Assembly (NCBI GenBank): GCA_035283845.1
Contig: DATESZ010000169.1
Location: forward strand, 1 to 18,721
Reading direction: 5' to 3'
DNA from: DATESZ01 sp035283845
GTDB lineage: Bacteria > Desulfobacterota > Syntrophia > Syntrophales > JACQWR01
DNA length: 18,721 nt
Below are positions 1 to 5,895 of the stretch, one piece after another (position 1 is the first letter of the stretch; every line of letters starts with the position of its first letter). The position numbers and the translations under genes are program-made. The notes under the pieces were generated by a model. That model ran no database searches. It saw nothing but the letters and a program-made list of their open reading frames with translations, and was not told the DNA's origin.

Positions 1-96
1 TTTCTTTTTTTTACTTTCCAGTGCCGCATAAATAATGGGTGCTAATATTATGGCAATGAAGATAACAAGAAAAATAACTTCTTTTAAGTCAAACAT
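1..96 (-). CDS. N-terminus of a small membrane protein (partial)
   Basis: The first 32 codons of a minus-strand gene run off the left edge of the window. The start is an ATG at 96-94 preceded by a strong Shine-Dalgarno (GAGGAGGGG, about 8 nt upstream). The visible protein is a short acidic/basic N-terminus (MFDLKEV), one long hydrophobic helix at about residues 7-25, and then a lysine-rich stretch, so the N-terminus is most likely a membrane anchor. I do not recognise the family and 32 residues are too few to assign one. It lies downstream of a possible attenuator leader (122-280), so expression may be controlled by premature termination. It is divergent from the pal-like gene at 459. Confidence 0.6.
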   Translation of the reverse strand, partial: MFDLKEVIFLVIFIAIILAPIIYAALESKKKK

Positions 97-121
97 TTAT
101 ATCACCCCTCCTCAGTAGGCA

Positions 122-164
122 TAAAAAAGGCCGCCATCCTAAGCATTTGCGTATGATGGCGGCC
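122..164 (-). terminator. Intrinsic terminator / possible attenuator hairpin
   Basis: Read on the minus strand, a perfect 10-bp stem (GGCCGCCATC pairing with GATGGCGGCC, at 164-155 and 138-129) with a 16-nt loop is followed directly by six T residues (128-123). This is a textbook Rho-independent terminator in the minus direction; on the plus strand the A-run precedes the stem, so it would not work there. No minus-strand gene ends upstream of it, and it lies just ahead of the ribosome binding site of the 96-1 gene. It is therefore more likely an attenuator in that gene's 5' leader than the end of another transcript. Confidence 0.7.
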
Positions 165-171
165 CGACCAT
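139..171 (-). other. Possible 10-residue leader peptide
   Basis: A minus-strand mini-ORF (ATG at 171, TAG ending at 139) would encode MVGPPSYANA. It has a good Shine-Dalgarno, GGAGG at 183-179, 7 nt from the ATG, and its last codons lie inside the loop of the terminator hairpin at 122-164. The Shine-Dalgarno overlaps the foot of a separate 9-bp hairpin (182-203). This layout (ribosome site, short peptide, terminator, then structural gene) is what translation-coupled attenuation looks like. The ORF is short enough to be chance, and no run of one amino acid points to a regulatory signal. Confidence 0.3.
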
Positions 172-181
172 GATAAATCCT

Positions 182-203
182 CCAGAAATCCAAAGATTTC
201 TGG
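182..203. repeat. Perfect 9-bp hairpin in the leader
   Basis: CCAGAAATC (182-190) and GATTTCTGG (195-203) form a perfect 9-bp inverted repeat with a 4-nt loop. On the minus strand it lies between the putative promoter at 252-280 and the terminator at 122-164, and overlaps the ribosome binding site of the possible leader peptide. It could be the first stem of an attenuator, or an operator. Confidence 0.5.
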
Positions 204-251
204 ACCCATTGTGCAGTATACCGTATTGTTGCGTATGCTCCCGCGTAGTTT

Positions 252-280
252 TTTTAATATAATTCTTTTAATACTGTCAA
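252..280 (-). promoter_or_regulatory. Candidate promoter for the minus-strand leader
   Basis: On the minus strand a consensus -35 box TTGACA (280-275) is followed, 17 bp later, by TTAAAA (257-252); a closer TATTAA lies at 259-254 with a 15-bp spacer. The -35 is perfect and the -10 is poor. Its position fits transcription of the leader and of the small membrane gene at 96-1. Confidence 0.35.
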
Positions 281-312
281 GACTATTTTATCAGCATATC
301 AATTATTTTTTC

Positions 313-342
313 TTGACAAATAAGTAAACGCTGACTTACAAT
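313..342 (+). promoter_or_regulatory. Promoter upstream of the pal-like gene, with overlapping palindromes
   Basis: TTGACA (313-318), an 18-bp spacer and TACAAT (337-342) make a strong sigma-70 type promoter pointing to the gene at 459, leaving a 5' leader of roughly 110 nt. Several inverted repeats overlap it: GTAA-N8-TTAC (324-339) in the spacer, TGACT-N8-AGTCA (332-349) over the -10 box, and GTAAAC/GTTTAC (324-329 and 356-361). Such placement is typical of a repressor operator. The first palindrome has the same size as one upstream of the tetR gene (1241-1256). Confidence 0.55.
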
Positions 343-458
343 TCAGTCAACAAATGTTTACATGAGAGGCGAAAGAGAAGCTGAGGTTTTGTTATCATTG
401 AGAAGAATATCTCTTCATAAAAGAGGGAAGAATAAAAAATTGTAAATGGGAGGGGAAA

Positions 459-1172
459 ATGATTAGTATAAAGAGAAGCCGGGGTTTTATGATCTTTTCA
501 ATGGTGGTGATGCTCGTTTTCGTGTCCGGTTGTGCGAAGAAGACAGTCCTGAAAGAGGATAGTGTGTCGAAAGAACCACTGGTGGCCGCATCGGAACCTG
601 TCGTTAAAGCGCCTGAAAAAAGCACGCTGCAAGACGATGAAGCCGAAAGGAAGCGTGCAGAACAAGAGCAGGCTGCACGGAAGCAAGCTGAAAGAGGACG
701 AGCGGCAAGGGAATCGGCTTTCAATGCCCAGGCCGAAAAGGAAGCAGCGGTAAAGGGGGAAGCTACAAAGGAAGAAGGGCGATCGGAATCCGTAAAAAAG
801 CCTGCCATCAATATTCCCCAGGAGATTAAAGAGCTTGCCGACATCCATTTCGATTTTGACAAATATAATCTAACGGATGAGGCGCGAGCATCCCTTCAAA
901 AGAATACGGAGTTGCTGGCTAAAAATAAGGATGTCAAAATTGTCATCTAAGGTAATTGCGACGAGCGGGGTACGGCCGAATACAACCTGGCCTTAGGTCA
1001 AAGGCGAGCCGAGGCGGCGGCAAAATATCTCATTGACATGGGGATTGACGCCAAGCGGATAAAGACCGTGAGTTACGGTCTGGAACGTCCGCTGGATCCG
1101 CGGCATAATGAAGAGGCATGGGCAAAGAACAGAAGGGATCATTTTGTCGTTGCCGGGGTAATGACTATTTAA
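459..1172 (+). pseudogene. pal: Peptidoglycan-associated (Pal/OmpA-family) lipoprotein gene interrupted by one in-frame TAA
   Basis: The reading frame 459-1172 gives a 237-residue Pal-type lipoprotein if one stop is ignored: a lipobox V-S-G-C with the lipid-accepting Cys at residue 25, a Lys/Glu/Ala-rich, probably coiled-coil linker (about 45-115), and an OmpA-like peptidoglycan-binding domain (about 125-237). Pal proteins tie the outer membrane to peptidoglycan and work with TolB. The stop, TAA at 948-950 (codon 164), stands where homologues have the Glu of the 'EGHCDERGT' motif; GAA to TAA is a single change. Everything after it stays in frame and well conserved (GNCDERGTAEYNLALGQRR; a final NRR at 224-226). 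As written, the 163-residue product (459-950) would lack the DERGT and NRR residues that bind peptidoglycan. A strong ribosome site (GGGAGGGG) precedes the ATG. Recent inactivation, sequencing error or strain polymorphism are all possible; the lack of further decay favours a recent event or an error. Confidence 0.85.
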
Positions 1173-1239
1173 CGAAACGGACAGAAAAGTCGCCTGCATT
1201 TACTTGCATGGCTGCACTTTCACAGCGGATGACTATCTC

Positions 1240-1257
1240 TGTAAAGGCCAGTTTACA
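1240..1257. promoter_or_regulatory. Candidate TetR-type operator upstream of the regulator gene
   Basis: TGTAAA-GGCCAG-TTTACA is a perfect 6-6-6 inverted repeat about 100 bp upstream of the tetR start at 1354. TetR-family proteins commonly repress themselves from palindromes of this size. Its core (GTAA-N8-TTAC, 16 bp) recurs in the spacer of the promoter at 313-342; aligned over 18 bp the two sites agree at about 13 positions. There is no T-run, so it is not a terminator. Confidence 0.4.
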
Positions 1258-1353
1258 AAGGCAAGGCGACTCGCTGCAAGGTGGCGATAAGTGGCCACAA
1301 GGCCGACGTTTACTTTTTAGAAGCGATTGAGCAAAGCTGTAAAGGAGGAGATC

Positions 1354-1959
1354 ATGGTCAAACGCGCCATGAATGATGTTTCCAGGCAGCAGCAAATTGT
1401 TGATGCGGCGAGGAAATTAATCGTTAAATACGGAAGCGAACATGTGACCATCCGCAAGATCGCGAAGGAAGTAGGCGTTACGGAGGGTGCCATTTACCGC
1501 CACTTTCCCAGTAAAAAAAGCATCATGTCGCTTATGGCGGATCATATTGCCGATAATCTCCTGGGAGATATCAGCAAAGCCAAAGACATGGCCAGCACCA
1601 GACTTGAAACGCTGGACCTGACCATGAAAAACCACCTTTCCGCTATTGAACAGCGGCGGGGCCTCTCGTTTCGGGTTATTGCGGAAATTATCACCCAGGG
1701 CGACAAACAGTTGAATAAAAAAGTGGCAGAGACTATCGACAATTACATCGACGCCCTGCGAGACCTTCTCGCGCAGGGCGTCGCCTCCAGAGAAATCAGA
1801 GAGGGTGTCGATCTGCACAGGGCGGCGCAACTTCTTTTCGGCATGATCCAGGGCCTTGTGACCATTTGGACCCTTAACGACCGTAACTTTAGCCTCGTGG
1901 AGCGATATGAAGAGATCTGGAAGTTGTTTCTGTGCGTAATAACCGAGAAAGCCGGTTGA
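1354..1959 (+). CDS. TetR/AcrR-family transcriptional regulator
   Basis: This is a 201-residue protein of normal TetR length. The N-terminal helix-turn-helix lies at about residues 15-60, with the signature core TIRKIAKEVGVTEGAIYRHF (32-51) followed by P-S-K-K. The C-terminal two thirds is a ligand-binding and dimerisation domain ending in a helix rich in aromatic residues (FGMIQGLVTIW). I chose the ATG at 1354 because AAAGGAGGAG ends just before it; an upstream TTG at 1327 in the same frame has no ribosome site. TetR proteins are usually repressors released by a small hydrophobic ligand. The ligand cannot be read from sequence. Palindromes at 1240-1257 and 324-339 are plausible operators, which would make pal and tetR its first targets. 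The ClC gene follows after a 68-bp gap. Confidence 0.9.
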   Translation: MVKRAMNDVSRQQQIVDAARKLIVKYGSEHVTIRKIAKEVGVTEGAIYRHFPSKKSIMSLMADHIADNLLGDISKAKDMASTRLETLDLTMKNHLSAIEQRRGLSFRVIAEIITQGDKQLNKKVAETIDNYIDALRDLLAQGVASREIREGVDLHRAAQLLFGMIQGLVTIWTLNDRNFSLVERYEEIWKLFLCVITEKAG

Positions 1960-2027
1960 CTTTTATCTCTGGTAACGGCTGAATCTCTCTCATATATTTC
2001 TCTTGCCGATAATATCAGTGCCATAGC

Positions 2028-3389
2028 ATGAAAAAAAGATTAATAATCGAAGAGTCCGTCCTTTTTGTAAGCATCATGAAATGGGTGCTTCTGGCCACTT
2101 TAGCCGGAATTATTGTGGGTGCGGCGACAACGGTTTTTCTCCGCCTGCTTGCCTGGTTATCGGGGATCAGCGGCGGACACCCGTATTATTTCCTGCTTTT
2201 ACCAGGTGCATTATTCGTCAGCTCGCTCCTGGTAAAATACGGTGCGCCCGACGCCAAAGGTCATGGGACGGAAAAGGTTATTGAGGCCGTTCACAAATGT
2301 GCTGGCAAAATCAGCCCGCTTGTTGTTCCCGTAAAGCTTGCGGCAACGCTTGTCACGCTGGTGCTCGGCGGCTCGGCGGGCAAGGAAGGTCCCTGCGCCC
2401 AGATAGGCGCCGGTCTCACTTCCGTCATGGCCGATCTGTTCCGGTTCGACGACGAGGACAGAAAAAAATTGGTTATCTGCGGCATCAGCGCCGGCTTCGC
2501 GTCTGTCTTCGGCACACCTATCGCCGGGTCAATTTTTGGCGTGGAGGTCCTTTTTATCGGCGCAATCAACTATGACGTCCTCTTGCCCTCTTTTATCGCC
2601 GGCATAACCGCCTATCATATATCGTCTTCTCTCGGCGTGACTTATTTTCATCAGGCGCTCACATTTAAGCCCCTGTTCACGGAAGCCCTTGTCTTAAGAT
2701 TTGTTTTCGCCGGGATATTTTTTGGCGTATGCTCCGTCCTGCTGATCGAAATGCTGCGATTTGGAGAGAAAATCTCGCAAAAGCTGCGCCTTTGGGAACC
2801 CATAAAAGGAATAATTGGCGGTATGCTGCTGATCCTTTTAACATTATTATTTTCCACGCACTACCTGGGGCTGGGTTTGGACACCATCGAAAAATGCCTG
2901 CAAGGCGGCAATGTTCCCTGGTATGCCTTCCTTCTGAAGATGTTGTTCACTTCCATAACTCTGAATTTTGGCGGCAGCGGCGGCATCGTCACGCCAATAT
3001 TTTTTATCGGCGCGGCCGCAGGTATTACCTTCGCCAATCTTTTAGGATGGGAAACTGCGGTATTTGCCGCTATCGGCTTTGTAAGCCTGCTGGCCGGGGC
3101 AGCCAATACACCCATTGCCGCCAGCATCATGGCGGTGGAGATATTCGGTCCCTCCGTGGCGTCCTATGCCTGCATCGCCTGCGTCATCAGTTTTCTCATG
3201 ACCGGACATAGGAGCGTTTATCCTTCGCAGATAATTTCCATGAAAAAATCACGGTCGATCAATGTGGAAGTGGGCGGGGAAATCGGCAACGCGCGAGCAA
3301 AATACTTTCCAAGAAACAAAAGCCTTATATCGGTAATAACGGCAAAGCTTAAAAATGTAGTGGGATACATTGTTAAACCGCAATCCTGA
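2028..3389 (+). CDS. ClC-family chloride channel / H+-Cl- antiporter
   Basis: This 453-residue polytopic membrane protein has roughly ten or more hydrophobic helices and the ClC signature segments: GHGTEKVIEA (78-87), the GSAGKEGP filter loop with the gating glutamate at E120, and GGSGGIVTPIFFIGAAAG for the third anion-binding segment. In the family these loops line the anion path, and the gating glutamate is needed for proton coupling or gating. There are no C-terminal CBS domains, as in many bacterial members. The ribosome site before the ATG is weak; an internal ATG at 2076 would remove 16 residues but is no better. Whether it is a channel or an exchanger cannot be told here. It could carry chloride or another small anion for pH or volume control, which fits the mechanosensitive channel genes downstream. 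Confidence 0.9.
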   Translation: MKKRLIIEESVLFVSIMKWVLLATLAGIIVGAATTVFLRLLAWLSGISGGHPYYFLLLPGALFVSSLLVKYGAPDAKGHGTEKVIEAVHKCAGKISPLVVPVKLAATLVTLVLGGSAGKEGPCAQIGAGLTSVMADLFRFDDEDRKKLVICGISAGFASVFGTPIAGSIFGVEVLFIGAINYDVLLPSFIAGITAYHISSSLGVTYFHQALTFKPLFTEALVLRFVFAGIFFGVCSVLLIEMLRFGEKISQKLRLWEPIKGIIGGMLLILLTLLFSTHYLGLGLDTIEKCLQGGNVPWYAFLLKMLFTSITLNFGGSGGIVTPIFFIGAAAGITFANLLGWETAVFAAIGFVSLLAGAANTPIAASIMAVEIFGPSVASYACIACVISFLMTGHRSVYPSQIISMKKSRSINVEVGGEIGNARAKYFPRNKSLISVITAKLKNVVGYIVKPQS

Positions 3390-3419
3390 AGGCCCCTCTT
3401 TTCCCCGTGAGGAGTTATT

Positions 3420-3833
3420 ATGCCGGAAAATATAATGAAGAAAAACATAATAATGATGCTCATTATTATTAGTTGTGTGTCTGTTCTTACATCGCTTATG
3501 GGAAAGGCTGATGCTGGGGACATCATCTATGACAAAAACAAGCGTCTCCTGACGGTACATGCCGATACGACAAGCTTTATGGCTATTCTTCATGATGTTG
3601 AAGCCAAGACAGGTATAAAGATTACGATAGGCGGAGGCGTACCTGACAAATATATTACACTTCATGCGGAACAACTGCCCATAAGTGACATCGATAATTT
3701 ACTGGATGAGTTTGGTCTCATTAACACTGCCTTCATTTACGATCAAAAGGGAAACATTTCTGAAATCATCATCCTGCCGGAAGGCAAGACGGCGACACAG
3801 GTATATCGACCAGCAAGAAGAAGAGGATATTAG
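3420..3833 (+). CDS. Small exported STN/secretin N-domain-like protein
   Basis: This 137-residue protein starts at an ATG preceded by GAGGAG. It carries an uncleaved or cleavable signal sequence (hydrophobic residues about 10-27, likely cleavage near residue 32 after A-D-A). The rest resembles the STN / secretin short N-terminal domain: a beta-strand pair (IIYDKNKRLLTVHA), a helix (FMAILHDVEAKTGIKI), the pattern 'DKYITLHAEQLPISDIDNLLDEFGL' spread over 80-104, and a final strand pair. Such domains occur at the N-terminus of secretins and TonB receptors and as free periplasmic proteins. No outer-membrane barrel follows, so it is a stand-alone version. Its partner is unknown. The C-terminus is basic (RPARRRGY), and the gene ends next to a glycosyltransferase relic, so the last few residues may have been altered by that junction. 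Confidence 0.65.
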   Translation: MPENIMKKNIIMMLIIISCVSVLTSLMGKADAGDIIYDKNKRLLTVHADTTSFMAILHDVEAKTGIKITIGGGVPDKYITLHAEQLPISDIDNLLDEFGLINTAFIYDQKGNISEIIILPEGKTATQVYRPARRRGY

Positions 3834-3980
3834 TTTCGACCTTAAACAATTATTGCAGGATCCAGGCTGTACAGCAAATCTGGGGGAAAACGGCCGTGAA
3901 CATTTGCGCAAATATTTCTTATCACCTGGCATATTAGTGATGATCTATTACTTTTCCTCTCCCTGAATCACCCTGGGAAA
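3826..3980 (+). pseudogene. Relic of a glycosyltransferase (GT-B, trehalose-synthase-like) C-terminus with a frameshift
   Basis: In the frame opposite to the preceding gene, the translation DLKQLLQDPGCTANLGENGR followed by EHLRKYF matches the C-terminal helices of group-1 glycosyltransferases (pattern 'LL.DP....LGENGRE.VR..F'). At the T-run 3915-3917 the frame breaks. One extra T would continue the protein as LITWHISDDLLLFLSLNHPG, which is the expected ending of TreT-like transferases (FLITRHL.DYL.LFLSL). No upstream catalytic domain is present, so this is a short remnant and not a gene. The frame open after the break continues to a TGA at 4080-4082 without further recognisable similarity. 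The family assignment is from memory of the motif, not from a search. Confidence 0.5.
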
Positions 3981-4182
3981 AATATTATTTATCTTAAAGG
4001 TAACTGGTGTAGAATATCTAATAATGGTTTACCGTCTCATGCTCTCGTATATTCTCGCAAAAGGCTGGCCGCCTTGTGGTGATAAGCAGGGATGACAACA
4101 AAGAAGGATTAACGGCACGTTACGGGTTATGTCACCCGGAAACCCATAACAAGGCCATAAGAACCTTGCGGTAGTTTGATAT
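3981..4182. other. Non-coding stretch before the MscS gene
   Basis: Apart from the frame running out of the glycosyltransferase relic, I see no supported gene here. There are a few short inverted repeats (for example GTTATG/CATAAC around 4128-4150 and CAAGG/CCTTG near 4151-4170), neither followed by a T-run. A promoter for the downstream operon may lie here, but no good -35/-10 pair stands out. Confidence 0.4.
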
Positions 4183-5895
4183 ATGCTGTTCAATCGATTG
4201 GTACGAGACAAAATAAGCTTCCATCTTGCTATCCTGCTGGCCATAATTGCTGCGCTGACACTTTCCCTTCTATGCAGCGCCTCATATGCAAAAAAACTTG
4301 CAGTAAAATCGGAAGCGCCTACACAGTTCCCTGCACCGTTTCTTGCCCCGGTTAATTTTGATAATAAAACTCTTTTCCTTGTCCAGGCCAGGGTTCTTTC
4401 GTTCCCGCCACAGGAACGGGCGAAATTGATCGAGGAACGAATTAAAAGGCTGGCCGACAACCATCTGATACAGGTTGACAAGATAACGGCCTTCGACGGT
4501 GAAACAACCTCGGACGTCATCGGCGGTGATCTCATAATCATGTCCGTAACCGAAGAGGATGCGAAGGCGGCGGGCAAGAAAAGATCAGAACTGGCACGAG
4601 AATATGCCTTGATTTTGAGAAACGCTATCCGGGAGCAGCGGCAGTCATACAGTATGAAGGCAATTCTGACCGGCATTGTGTTAGCACTCCTGATGACGGC
4701 GCTTTTCGTCCTGGCCGCAATCTTCGTCAAGAAATTCTTTGTCAGTGGCTATGCCTTGATCGAATCCTGGAAGGGCGTTCACATCCCGGCCATTAAATAC
4801 CAGAAACTGGAGCTCATCGGTTCGAATAAACTCGGGGACATCTTAATCAGAACAGCCAGGCTCATGTATTTCATCGTTATGCTGCTGGGTTTATACTTCT
4901 ATGTCGCCTTAGTCCTGAGGTTTTTCCCGTGGACAAAAAACTTATCATTACAAATAATAGGTTACATTATAACGCCTCTTGCCATGATCAGTGATGCCTT
5001 CTACTCCTATATGCCGAACTTCTTTGCGCTGGCCGTTATCGTGCTGATCACGCGCTACGGTTTGAAGCTTGTTAAATTTGTTTTTACAGCGGTGGGTAAG
5101 GAAACAATTTCCTTTCCGGGATTTTATGCCGAGTGGGCGGAACCGACCTACGCCATCATCCGGTTCCTCCTTATTTCTTTTGCCGTCGTCGTCGCCTTTC
5201 CCTACATGCCCGGATCGAATTCTCCAGTCTTCAAGGGAATATCGATCTTTATCGGCGTTCTGCTGTCCTTGGGGTCCACATCTGCTGTAGCCAACGTGGT
5301 AGCCGGCGTTATCATCACGTATATGCGGGCCTTTAAAATAGGCGACCGGGTCAAAATATCCGAAGCCACAGGCGACATTCTGGAAAAGACGCTTCTCATC
5401 ACACGCCTCAGAACGATAAAAAATGAAGACATCACCATTCCAAATTCATCCGTGCTTGGCAGCCATATCATCAATTACAGCTCCTCTTTTGCTTCGGGGT
5501 TGCCGCTGATCCTCCATACTGGCGTTACGATCGGCTACGATGCACCCTGGAGGAAAGTCCATGAACTTTTGCTTGCCGCTGCCGGGAGCACGGGAGGAAT
5601 CCTTAATAGTCCGGCCCCCTTTGTTCTGCAGACGGCGCTCGATGACTTTTATGTCCACTACGAACTGAACGCCTACACGAATGAACCAGCGAAAATGGCA
5701 ATCATTTATTCCGAGTTGCATCAGAATATCCAAGACAAGTTCAATGAGGGGGGTGTGGAAATCATGTCGCCCCATTATGCCAGCCTGCGGGACGGCAACA
5801 GGACGACGATTGCGGAAGATCATCTGCCCGGGATCTATACGCCGCCGCCTTTCATGGTGCAGCAGGTCAAGGACGAAATACATGAAAAAATTTGA
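4183..5895 (+). CDS. Mechanosensitive ion channel, MscS family (large, with periplasmic N-domain)
   Basis: The 570-residue protein has an N-terminal signal or membrane anchor (about 13-36), then a soluble region to about 157 (probably periplasmic, charged and helical), membrane helices near 161-183, 228-248, 260-290 and 322-342, and the MscS core. The pore helix is at about 352-381 (STSAVANVVAGVIITYMRAF), followed by the conserved beta domain (GDRVKISEATGDILEKTLLITRLRT; then EDITIPNSSVLGSHIINYS split over 415-434) and the C-terminal alpha/beta vestibule to about 530. It is twice the length of MscS itself and resembles the multi-helix MscS-like proteins. The family opens under membrane tension to release solutes on hypo-osmotic shock. 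Its last 14 bp overlap the start of the APC-USP gene, so the two are probably translated together. The ribosome site for the ATG is weak. Confidence 0.88.
   Translation: MLFNRLVRDKISFHLAILLAIIAALTLSLLCSASYAKKLAVKSEAPTQFPAPFLAPVNFDNKTLFLVQARVLSFPPQERAKLIEERIKRLADNHLIQVDKITAFDGETTSDVIGGDLIIMSVTEEDAKAAGKKRSELAREYALILRNAIREQRQSYSMKAILTGIVLALLMTALFVLAAIFVKKFFVSGYALIESWKGVHIPAIKYQKLELIGSNKLGDILIRTARLMYFIVMLLGLYFYVALVLRFFPWTKNLSLQIIGYIITPLAMISDAFYSYMPNFFALAVIVLITRYGLKLVKFVFTAVGKETISFPGFYAEWAEPTYAIIRFLLISFAVVVAFPYMPGSNSPVFKGISIFIGVLLSLGSTSAVANVVAGVIITYMRAFKIGDRVKISEATGDILEKTLLITRLRTIKNEDITIPNSSVLGSHIINYSSSFASGLPLILHTGVTIGYDAPWRKVHELLLAAAGSTGGILNSPAPFVLQTALDDFYVHYELNAYTNEPAKMAIIYSELHQNIQDKFNEGGVEIMSPHYASLRDGNRTTIAEDHLPGIYTPPPFMVQQVKDEIHEKI

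Noticed and set aside
78..240. Known riboswitch class in the minus-strand leader
   Set aside because: I could not match the stems or loops to any riboswitch consensus I know; only a terminator and one extra hairpin are evident.
948..950. Programmed recoding of the pal stop codon
   Set aside because: The stop is TAA, not TGA or TAG, so selenocysteine or pyrrolysine insertion does not apply, and no stem-loop or slippery sequence was seen beside it.
1296..1320. Possible terminator after pal (GGCC-ACAA-GGCC then TTTACTTTTT)
   Set aside because: The stem is only 4-5 bp and the T-run is distant and broken, too weak to call.
4029..4730. Long minus-strand open frame (233 codons) opposite the start of the MscS gene
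   Set aside because: It lies antisense to a clearly conserved MscS-family gene, has no recognisable domain and no ribosome site; it is a shadow of the coding bias on the other strand.
5681..5881. Upstream extension of the APC-USP frame inside the MscS gene
   Set aside because: These codons do not look like an APC N-terminus; the conserved protein begins at the ATG at 5882 with a ribosome site, just before the usual first helix.
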